This document shows positions 12,090 through 19,752 of a stretch of DNA of 64,000 nucleotides, piece after piece. This stretch comes from Metellina segmentata (Eukaryota > Arthropoda > Arachnida > Araneae > Tetragnathidae), in the NCBI GenBank assembly GCA_947359465.1, contig OX375878.1:90742377-90806376 (forward strand), read 5' to 3'. Under the pieces are notes generated by a model. It was not told the origin of the DNA. It made no database searches and saw only the letters and a program-made list of their open reading frames with translations. Position numbers and translations under genes: made by a program. Position 1 is the first letter of the stretch. Each line of letters starts with the position of its first letter.

Positions 12090-12582
12090 AACCTTAAAAT
12101 CATTCCTAAACTTCCACAAAACTATTTTTTCTATAAAATCGAATTTCGGAACATGTTCTCAAAGCAATGATTTAATAGATTGTAGCACGATTTGTTTTGT
12201 GCCTTTGGCGTGGTATTTGGCGATATGTATCAGCAAAATAGTCCTCTGTAAAGAATTTAAAGGTTGGTATACATAAGACCCGATATGATGATTCTCACAA
12301 ACGGCATAAAAAAGCTTCATATATTATTTAAGTAAAATAAATTTCCGTTAATATAAACATCACAGCCGACATCTAAAATCCACATTAACGTAACACACCC
12401 AATATCAAGAAACAAAATACTGCTTTAAATTGATAATACCTGTATGACTACTTTTCACCGTTTCCAGTTGTAGACTCACCAAAGAAACTCCCGAAGATAG
12501 TATCACCTACAGCAGACAAAAACTAAATTAATTCCTAAACTTTCACGGCACTCTTTCCTACTATCGAACCTTTAAACGCGTT
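12090..12582. repeat. Left flank of the 313-bp satellite array (diverged monomers)
   Basis: About one and a half diverged satellite monomers lie before the 5' LTR. Positions about 12466-12582 match the array at 19753 onward closely (CCAAAGAAACTCCCG, AGATAGTATCACCTAC, TTAATTCCTAAACTTTCACG, CTATCGAACCTTTAAACGCG). The array was continuous before the LTR element inserted at GCGTT. Confidence 0.85.
12578..12582. repeat. 5' target-site duplication GCGTT
   Basis: GCGTT immediately precedes the 5' LTR and recurs at 19753-19757, immediately after the 3' LTR. A perfect 5-bp duplication is within the 4-6 bp range of Ty3/gypsy integrases. Confidence 0.95.
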
Positions 12583-13050
12583 TGTGACGTTATTCGTCAA
12601 ATTTCTTCATTGACATTTTCTTACGTTGCATTCTAGCAACCCTAAAATTATCCGCGTCAGCCACTCAGGGTTACTAGGTTCTTTTCCCAGCTGGCAACAC
12701 GGGATAATACCGAAGCGGTGCTTTTTAAAAAGCCGACGAAAGAACTTTTCAGGATTCGAGAGTTGGCCGACTGTTAAGATCGGCGGTACATTGTTTTTGG
12801 GCCTTTTTCTAAATTAGAACGATTGCCGGACCTCGCAGAATCCCTGGACCTTAGTTCCGAATCTTAATAAAAAAGTTATCATCTTAGTTTTGTATCCTTT
12901 TTCTTCTGAAGTTTTATATTGTTCGCCATGATGCAGGTAAGACTTGTAAACCTTGCTTGAGATCGACTGGAGTCAATCCCTCTGGTCCCTTGCTTTTGGG
13001 CACAGTGCAGAAATTGTACTTATTGTTTTAAGGTATCCCACTATATCACA
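12583..13050 (+). repeat. 5' LTR
   Basis: 468 bp, starting TGTGACGTTATTCGTCA and ending ATATCACA, so the ends form a TGTGA/TCACA inverted repeat. A polyadenylation signal AATAAA lies at 12866-12871. I see no convincing TATA box. The 63-codon frame within it is repeated in the other LTR and is not a gene. Confidence 0.95.
12866..12871 (+). promoter_or_regulatory. AATAAA polyadenylation signal in the 5' LTR
   Basis: AATAAA lies in TCTTAATAAAAAAG. The equivalent in the 3' LTR (19568-19573) would direct 3' processing of the genomic RNA. Confidence 0.5.
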
Positions 13051-13055
13051 CTAAT

Positions 13056-13073
13056 TGGTGCCGTGACCAGGAT
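13056..13073 (+). promoter_or_regulatory. Primer-binding site, complementary to tRNA-His 3' end
   Basis: TGGTGCCGTGACCAGGAT begins 5 nt after the 5' LTR. Its complement ATCCTGGTCACGGCACCA is the 3' end of arthropod tRNA-His including the added CCA (tRNA sequence from memory). The match is 18 of 18. The next bases (TTTCGAA) nearly continue into the T-arm, with extra T. This is where minus-strand DNA synthesis would be primed. Confidence 0.85.
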
Positions 13074-13359
13074 TTTCGAAAGTCGATCTCGAGAGTTATG
13101 CCTAAAAGTGCACTTTTTTTTTGGGGTACCCAATTTAGTTAAGATCTTGTATTTTTGCATTCTTTGATAACTTAATTTTATATGTGGTATATAATTTGCT
13201 ATTAATCTATGTTAATCTGCTTATATGATTTACGGCATCTTTTTATATACTTATGAGCCCTAATTGATATACATATGAACACACACTCTCATTGTATTAA
13301 ACATGTTCATTGATTACACCTATCGCATGCACTAAAAATAGTGGTTAAGAGTATACTGA

Positions 13360-14544
13360 ATGACCTCATATTCATTGAGAAGTAGGCAAATTTTTAATCA
13401 TCGAGTAGAAATTAATGCTGAAGAGATGAGTGAACCAGCACAAACAACAACCTACAACTTTCAAATCAACCCATTTGATGGTGATCCTGAGGAAGTTGAA
13501 TGGTTTGTGTCACAAATCCTGGACTGCCAGTCTATCAATAAATGGACTGAACCAGTTGCACTGCTCTTTTTTAAGAGTAAATTGAAAGGTGCAGCACAGA
13601 AGTGGTTTTGTACATCACCAGTGTGCAAGACTGTGACTACACTGCAAGATGCATGTGGTAACCTAAAGAACTTTTTTGCCCAGGAACAAAATCCCACGTC
13701 TAACCTGCTGGCTTTCCTGTCCATCACCTTAGCCCCAGGAGAAACAATCAAAAGCCTTGCTCATCGCGTGGAGAGTATGGCTAGCCTGACATATCCACAA
13801 GTGAAGGATCCAGATGCAATATCACAAATAAAATCCATGCAGTTCCTGTCTGCCCTTCCTCATCAGCTAAGGGAAAAAGTTGCGGTTGAGCCCATGAGCG
13901 ACTTCAAAGCGCTTGTGGATAAAGCTCATTCATTCAGTGTAGTGGAGCAGAATCTCCGCCTCATGCCAACACACTCGCTGATGTTAACAACACCTGTTCT
14001 GCCAAATGCTGCTCCAGATTCTGAAATATCATCTCTTAGGAGGAGCATCGATCAACTGAGCTCCAAGTTGGCCCAGCAAGCACTGGCATGCTCATTGTGT
14101 CACCAAGACCACCCACTGGCACAGTGTGAAGTCTTCCATAGCATGGTAGGACAAGACAGGGAGCAACCGCAAGCCAGAGATACCAATTTTCCCAGGCCAA
14201 TGGTGGCAAACATTGCAGCTGAAGAAGCCAGAAACCTACCAGACCTCACCATCCCCTGTTTATTTTGCCATCGTTTGGGTCACACTATGGCAGAATGCAG
14301 AACTTTCATGAACCACTCTGCATTTAGACAACAGATGACAGACAGAGCTCTTCCACAGCAGTATCACCAGAGAGGAAATGTGAATGATTACCGACAAGGA
14401 CCGGATTATTCACGTTCATACCAGCAGCGTGATTATCAAACAAGACCACAAGAAACTAGGAGAGACACACCCAGAGAAGACCTTAATCAGCGACTCAATA
14501 ATTCTCGAAGAGGCCATTTAAACTACTACGGGAGGCGATGGTAG
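13360..14544 (+). CDS. gag: Gag polyprotein of the LTR retrotransposon
   Basis: A 394-residue structural protein that would form the cytoplasmic particle and package the element RNA. Residues about 45-200 look like the helical capsid region of Ty3/gypsy Gag, with the typical W-F and LKGAA-W pattern near 70-82. Two zinc knuckles follow. C244-C247-H251-C256 has the spacing CX2CX3HX4C, one residue shorter than the canonical form. C300-C303-H308-C313 is the canonical CX2CX4HX4C. The C-terminal 70 residues are rich in R, Q, Y and D, as in nucleic-acid-binding tails. The start is the first ATG of the long frame, 287 nt after the primer-binding site. The frame is uninterrupted. The stop at 14542-14544 overlaps pol, and the last codons carry a slippery site for -1 frameshifting. 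Confidence 0.92.
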   Translation: MTSYSLRSRQIFNHRVEINAEEMSEPAQTTTYNFQINPFDGDPEEVEWFVSQILDCQSINKWTEPVALLFFKSKLKGAAQKWFCTSPVCKTVTTLQDACGNLKNFFAQEQNPTSNLLAFLSITLAPGETIKSLAHRVESMASLTYPQVKDPDAISQIKSMQFLSALPHQLREKVAVEPMSDFKALVDKAHSFSVVEQNLRLMPTHSLMLTTPVLPNAAPDSEISSLRRSIDQLSSKLAQQALACSLCHQDHPLAQCEVFHSMVGQDREQPQARDTNFPRPMVANIAAEEARNLPDLTIPCLFCHRLGHTMAECRTFMNHSAFRQQMTDRALPQQYHQRGNVNDYRQGPDYSRSYQQRDYQTRPQETRRDTPREDLNQRLNNSRRGHLNYYGRRW

Positions 14545-14580
14545 GTGACAGATCACTCCCTTTCCCTGAACAGTCACCTA
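14502..14580 (+). promoter_or_regulatory. Candidate -1 ribosomal frameshift signal between gag and pol
   Basis: The pol frame is open from 14502, after a TAA at 14499, and gag stops at 14544, giving a 43-nt overlap. Within it TTTAAAC at 14517-14523 is read in the gag frame as ca-T TTA AAC, the X XXY YYZ arrangement. Slipping back one base enters the pol frame exactly. After a 6-nt spacer, GGGAG (14530-14534) can pair with CTCCC (14556-14560). TAGGTGAC (14542-14549), inside that loop, can pair with GTCACCTA (14573-14580). Together these would be an H-type pseudoknot. The heptamer, phase and complementarity are seen directly; function is inferred. An alternative is reinitiation at ATGGTAG, where the pol ATG (14538) overlaps the gag stop. 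Confidence 0.75.
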
Positions 14581-17500
14581 TGAAAGAACTTCTCCAGCAA
14601 CCTATGCACGGCAGCAAGCTGACAATAGCAGAGTTCCTTGGGTCTTCTCCTAGACCTGAACAACCAAGACCTCACACTCAACACCAAATTTTTAGTGCTG
14701 TTGAGTCTGTCCCACTTCCAGTCATTCAAGTTCAGCTGGGCCAAAGTACTCTCAACTTCTTGCTCGACACGGGCAGTACAATTACTCTTTTGGCACAGAA
14801 GGTTTTCGATTGCATAAAAGTAGTGACCAAGGTCAGGTATCTCTCACGGACTGTAAACATTAGGACTGTGAACTCTGATCTTCAGTTCTCTGCATGTGCA
14901 GAGATGTCATTTAGAATTGAGAAGATGTGTGTCAAACATCCAGTATATATTGCAGCCTTTGATCCAAGATTCTTCCATGGTATTCTAGGGTATGATTTCC
15001 TGAGCAAGTTTGATGTGCACATAAACCCCTCCACTGCAACGGCGAGCTGTGACAAATGGACTACCCAATTTGTAGACCCGACTGCCCTTGTCAACTCACT
15101 GGCCTGTCCTTCCCAAATTGAACCAGGAAAGGCCTACCTTACTCACAGAGTTATTCTCGATCCAAATTCCACCACTCAAGTGCATCTGAAAGTCCCAAAT
15201 ATGCTCAATGGTACAACTGAGGTTTTGTTTCAACCAGAGGTCCAGAATCAGGTGGAAATCCATACTGCAGTACAGAAGATTGAGAATGGACAATTTATCA
15301 CTGTCATGAAGAACCTTGGTGAAACTGTTGTGCACCTCAATAAAGGTCAGATGATTGGACTGGTTTTTCCTGACATAGAAGTGGAACCCACTAATGCAGA
15401 ACCTAATCCTCCCAGCACAGTAGAAGTGGAAATGTGCAACCTCATTTCTGCTACTCCAGAAGTCATTGAGCTCCGCAAGGAAGAACTTCGTCATGAGGAT
15501 TTCCAGTTAGATCACTTGCAAGCTTCAGAAAGGGACATTCTTCTACCTCTTTTGATGAGCAAATTTGCAGCATTTTCTAAATCTTTAAAGACATTGGGTC
15601 ACACTGACCGAGTAATACCAAGTCTACAGTTCAGGTCCCACAATCCAATTCGAACTCTGCCATTTGTGATCCCACATGCACTGAAGGATCATGTAAAAGA
15701 GGAGCTGTATGAGTTGGAGGCAGCTGGATTAATTGAACGGAACATTGCAGAATGGGCATGTCCCATGCTTCTGGTAAAAAAGAAGCCTGACCCTGCAAAA
15801 CCCCATGACACTCCCAAGTACAGAATGGCTTTGGACTTAAGGTTGCTCAATACCATAATTGAGCACTCAACATACCCTCTTCCTAAAATCCAAAGTCTTA
15901 TCAATGACATTTCGAAGTACAGGTACTACTCAGTGCTTGATTTGAAAAATGCATACTGGCAAATCAACCTACCTGATCATTTACAAGACATCTTAACATT
16001 CACCACTCCATTTGGGACATTTAAAAACAAAAGACTGGTTTTTGGACTTAAAACTGCTGCTAGTATCTTCCAAGCATTGGTGGATACAATCATTGAAGAA
16101 TTGAGACACTCACAGGTCATTGGTATCCATGCCTACCAAGATGACATTGTGATTGGAGCTGAAAGTTTCAAAGAAATGGTGCTCAAGCTAACTGCAGTAT
16201 TCAATATTTTGATTAAGTACAACATCACATTGTCACCGAGCAAATGTGTCTTCCACAGTCAGGATATCAACTACCTTGGTTTTCACATTACTAAAAATAT
16301 CATTCGACCCATTCAAACTAATATCTCTAAAATTCTGTCATTCAAAGCACCACAAACACCCAGACAGGTGAAGAAATTTTTGGGTCTGTGTGGGTTTTAC
16401 CGCACCCTTATCCCAAAGTATGCTGATCTTACCAACATTCTTGTTCAGCTTACTAAGAAAAATTCAAAGTTCAAGTGGTCGACTGAGCACCAAACAGCAT
16501 TTAAACAATTACAAGACATATTCTTCAATTCCCCATTTGTCTCACTTCCGGACTGGACTAAGCCATTCATCCTCAATACTGATGCTAGTGCAGTGGCAAT
16601 ATCTGCTGTGCTACTTCAAGAACATGAAGGAAGGATGTCTCCTGTCTCATACTTTAGCAGAACTTTATCTCCCTCAGAAACAAGGTATCCCGCTATAAAG
16701 TTGGAGCTAATGGCTATTCACAACGGGATACGTGCTTTCAAGTCATACTTATATAACACGCACTTCACCGTGTTGACAGATAGCAAGCCATTGCTCCACT
16801 ACAGGAAGATAACCTCTCCTGCTGATATAGTCACTCGATGGCTGCTTGAGATTTCCGAGTATTCTTTCTCATGCATACATATACCTGGAAAACAAAATGT
16901 GCTTGCAGACTATTTTTCGCGTATGCAAGATCCAGATAACTACTCGTCTGCCATTAATCAAAGAGAGGATGAACTGATTCTCCCCTTTATTCATCCTCTT
17001 AAGGAAGGGCAGTCTGTGAATTCTTCACTCATTCACGACGCACTCTTTCAACAGCTCAGGACACCTCCACGCAACAGTGAAAGGGTGGTGGATAATGAAA
17101 CAACATTTCCTAAACTGGTCAATGTTGGTCTTGACACAGCAGCTAGTCGTCAGATCACTCCTCAAGAAATGCTTGCTGCTCAGCAGCTAGATACTCACAT
17201 AAAAGAGATGCGGGACTTGCTTGAAAACCCATCTCTTAAAGGGTCAGCACAAATTAAAAACTTTCATGTGGACAGGAGATCACAACTCCTCATGTTCAGA
17301 AATGAGGGGAAGAAATGCGTCTCACGAACTGTGGTTCCACAGGCAGTTAAAGGACTTATTCTTGAGATTTGCCATTCCTCACATACAGGTGTCAGTAAAA
17401 CTTATGAACTTGTGAAAAGTCGTTACTTTTGGAAGGGTTGTTATGAAGACACAAAAAACTTTGTCCTATCATGCGAATTATGCATCAAACACAAGAGTAT

Positions 17501-18434
17501 CAATCCTCCTCAAGCTCCACTTCAATCAATGCCTATTCCCAGTCGTCCAAATCAATTTATAAGTTTGGACATATTAGGCCCAATCCGCAATTGTGGATAT
17601 GTGCTGACAGTAATTGACCACTTTTCCAAGCACCTTGTTCTATATCCGCTTAACAATATTCAGGCAAAATCTGTCTCAAAACATCTACTCAATTACATTA
17701 CAAATCATGGTAGACCTTCCAAAATCCTCACTGACTTGGGGACCCAATTTACTGCGGAAGTTTTTCATGTACTCACGAGAGTTCTGGGTATTCAACTGAC
17801 CCATAGCTCCCCACAACATCCGGCTAGCAATGGGCAGAGTGAACGTGTCAATCCTGCCATCAAAGCTGCTGTCCTCTCACTCCATGAACAGAAAGTTGAA
17901 TTTTCCCATGCCCTCAGCATACATCAGAACATCTACAATGGGGTCGTACATCCTTCTACTGGATTCACTCCTAACCTTCTGCATTTTGGGAGGAACATTT
18001 CACTCTTCTTCGATACCTTTGATCCTGAGACTGCTCCCATGCAGTTAGACACGGCTCACTACATACAGTCCTTATTGGAGGATCTGAAAATAATGTATAC
18101 ACAAGCATACGATTCTCTTGAAAGACGGCAGTGTCAACAAAATGATAGACAACACTCAAAGGCTAAGAAGCGTCACCTAAAAAAGGGTGATATTGTTTAC
18201 CTGTGTTCTCGGGGCAGATTACAAAATAAATATGTTGGACCTTATGAAATCTTGAACAAAATAACAGATGTCAACTACGAAATCCGCCCATTGGATGACG
18301 TTGTAGCCACCCCATTTACTGTGCATATAAATCGACTGCGAACTGCACCTAAAAGACAGACATATCTCTTGTGTAAACACGAGGATAGGGTCCCTTTGGG
18401 AACTTATTCCTATCAGCTACGCCCTCGAAACTAA
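14538..18434 (+). CDS. pol: Pol polyprotein: protease, RT, RNase H, integrase
   Basis: 1298 residues from the ATG at 14538. With frameshifting the Pol part would begin a few codons earlier. Domains in order: aspartic protease with DTGS at 77-80 and an ILGYDFL flap-side motif; reverse transcriptase with catalytic D468 (VLDLKNAY) and Y533-QDD-536; RNase H with D682, E723 and D748; integrase with a zinc-binding region H946/H949-C979-C982; and a DD35E core D1011, D1066, E1102 with exactly 35 residues between the last two. A GPY module at 1234-1236 lies near the C-terminus. All key acidic residues are present and the frame is unbroken. YQDD is unusual, because gypsy RTs mostly carry V, L, I, M or A before DD. 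No chromodomain follows the GPY module. Confidence 0.95.
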   Translation: MVGDRSLPFPEQSPMKELLQQPMHGSKLTIAEFLGSSPRPEQPRPHTQHQIFSAVESVPLPVIQVQLGQSTLNFLLDTGSTITLLAQKVFDCIKVVTKVRYLSRTVNIRTVNSDLQFSACAEMSFRIEKMCVKHPVYIAAFDPRFFHGILGYDFLSKFDVHINPSTATASCDKWTTQFVDPTALVNSLACPSQIEPGKAYLTHRVILDPNSTTQVHLKVPNMLNGTTEVLFQPEVQNQVEIHTAVQKIENGQFITVMKNLGETVVHLNKGQMIGLVFPDIEVEPTNAEPNPPSTVEVEMCNLISATPEVIELRKEELRHEDFQLDHLQASERDILLPLLMSKFAAFSKSLKTLGHTDRVIPSLQFRSHNPIRTLPFVIPHALKDHVKEELYELEAAGLIERNIAEWACPMLLVKKKPDPAKPHDTPKYRMALDLRLLNTIIEHSTYPLPKIQSLINDISKYRYYSVLDLKNAYWQINLPDHLQDILTFTTPFGTFKNKRLVFGLKTAASIFQALVDTIIEELRHSQVIGIHAYQDDIVIGAESFKEMVLKLTAVFNILIKYNITLSPSKCVFHSQDINYLGFHITKNIIRPIQTNISKILSFKAPQTPRQVKKFLGLCGFYRTLIPKYADLTNILVQLTKKNSKFKWSTEHQTAFKQLQDIFFNSPFVSLPDWTKPFILNTDASAVAISAVLLQEHEGRMSPVSYFSRTLSPSETRYPAIKLELMAIHNGIRAFKSYLYNTHFTVLTDSKPLLHYRKITSPADIVTRWLLEISEYSFSCIHIPGKQNVLADYFSRMQDPDNYSSAINQREDELILPFIHPLKEGQSVNSSLIHDALFQQLRTPPRNSERVVDNETTFPKLVNVGLDTAASRQITPQEMLAAQQLDTHIKEMRDLLENPSLKGSAQIKNFHVDRRSQLLMFRNEGKKCVSRTVVPQAVKGLILEICHSSHTGVSKTYELVKSRYFWKGCYEDTKNFVLSCELCIKHKSINPPQAPLQSMPIPSRPNQFISLDILGPIRNCGYVLTVIDHFSKHLVLYPLNNIQAKSVSKHLLNYITNHGRPSKILTDLGTQFTAEVFHVLTRVLGIQLTHSSPQHPASNGQSERVNPAIKAAVLSLHEQKVEFSHALSIHQNIYNGVVHPSTGFTPNLLHFGRNISLFFDTFDPETAPMQLDTAHYIQSLLEDLKIMYTQAYDSLERRQCQQNDRQHSKAKKRHLKKGDIVYLCSRGRLQNKYVGPYEILNKITDVNYEIRPLDDVVATPFTVHINRLRTAPKRQTYLLCKHEDRVPLGTYSYQLRPRN

Positions 18435-19284
18435 TTATTTGTGAGTGACTCAGCAAACTATGCCTACCTCAATCATCACCTATGTTATATATATATATAT
18501 ATTCAATTTTGCACATCTTTCTTATCTCAAAAATCCTGTGAATTTACTGATGCCACTAATAATTTTGCAGAGTGCAGTCGCATGATATATCAATGCAGCT
18601 AATTTTTTTCCCTGTTACCATTTATGGCATTGTTTGTGTGTACCCTTTTTGGTTTGCATTCTGGAGATGCTTTGCCTTCGTGCTGGTCACTAGGCAGGTT
18701 GGAATTATCTTGTGCGCAGAGTTACTCTAACTTTAAAGAGGTGTCTCAGAATGCGTGACAATCGTATGTTGTTATGTATTCTACATTGGGTTTTGTGTAT
18801 CTGTATGAAGATTAATTTACCTTTGCTATATTTATAGTTTTCAAGACGACATGCACTAAATATCATTCAGTATTATCATGCTTATGTATTACCTTTATGC
18901 ATTTATTGCTTCATGTAGTTACCTTGCTTTATTACCATTAATTAGGATTCGGTGCAGTTGTTAACAAAATTTCACGTTACTCGGTGGATCATCTAAATTG
19001 TTATCGTAAGCAAAGGAAAATTGTATTGCATTGTTGCTCATGAGTTATTTTCATGTATTGTGTTCTCTGTATTGTTATAGGTCTTGGGAGTCTGGGTGAG
19101 TGATGGCATGCAGTTGAACTTGTTTGGCACCTATGAGCACAAAAGTGTATTTAATAGTTGTCGTGCATAAGATTAAAAAAAATTTTTTTTTTGTGAATCC
19201 GTCAAATTTAGGCCAAACTGTACACCTGAACTTTTCAGCCTTTTTTTTTTTCCTATTTTTGTTTTTCTGATGGTGGCAGTATTA
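18435..19284 (+). other. 3' non-coding region of the LTR element, no env
   Basis: About 850 bp between the pol stop and the 3' LTR. It contains a short TA run (18487-18502) and long A/T runs near 19173-19192 and 19241-19252. No frame long enough for an envelope protein exists on either strand. The bases just before the LTR (GATGGTGGCAGTATTA) form at best a weak polypurine tract, which is atypical for an apparently intact element. Confidence 0.7.
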
Positions 19285-19752
19285 TGTGACGTTATTCGTC
19301 ACATTTCTTCATTGACATTTTCTTACGTTGCATTCTAGCAACCCTAAAATTATCCGCGTCAGCCACTCAGGGTTACTAGGTTCTTTTCCCAGCTGGCAAC
19401 ACGGGATAATACCGAAGCGGTGCTTTTTAAAAAGCCGACGAAAGAACTTTTCAGGATTCGAGAGTTGGCCGACTGTTAAGATCGGCGGTACATTGTTTTT
19501 GGGCCTTTTTCTAAATTAGAACGATTGCCGGACCTCGCAGAATCCCTGGACCTTAGTTCCGAATCTTAATAAAAAAGTTATCATCTTAGTTTTGTATCCT
19601 TTTTCTTCTGAAGTTTTATATTGTTCGCCATGATGCAGGTAAGACTTGTAAACCTTGCTTGAGATCGACTGGAGTCAATCCCTCTGGTCCCTTGCTTTTG
19701 GGCACAGTGCAGAAATTGTACTTATTGTTTTAAGGTATCCCACTATATCACA
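19285..19752 (+). repeat. 3' LTR
   Basis: 468 bp, matching the 5' LTR base for base as far as I could compare, except C at 19302 where the 5' copy has A. The C makes the first 19 bases a perfect inverted repeat, TGTGACG-TTATT-CGTCACA. AATAAA lies at 19568-19573. The GCGTT target duplication follows. Confidence 0.95.

Larger units (their letters stand above)
12583..19752 (+). mobile_element. Complete Ty3/gypsy LTR retrotransposon
   Basis: The element is 7170 bp, bounded by 468-bp LTRs that begin TG and end CA and by a GCGTT target duplication. The order is 5' LTR, tRNA-His primer-binding site, gag, pol (protease, RT, RNase H, integrase), about 850 bp of non-coding sequence, 3' LTR. Integrase after RNase H defines Ty3/gypsy (Metaviridae) rather than copia. 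There is no env frame and no chromodomain, so it is expected to move only within cells. The LTRs differ at one position that I can see (12600 A against 19302 C), and both long frames are intact, so insertion is recent and the copy may still be competent. It sits in a satellite array at a monomer junction. I do not assign a named clade. Confidence 0.95.

Noticed and set aside
12626..12817. A 63-codon frame, identical at 19328-19519
   Set aside because: Lies inside both LTRs; it is a repeat copy without similarity to a protein.
13461..13751. Minus-strand frame of 96 codons over gag
   Set aside because: Shadow of the gag coding sequence on the opposite strand.
18435..19284. Possible env gene after pol
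   Set aside because: No frame of useful length on either strand and no signal peptide or membrane segment.
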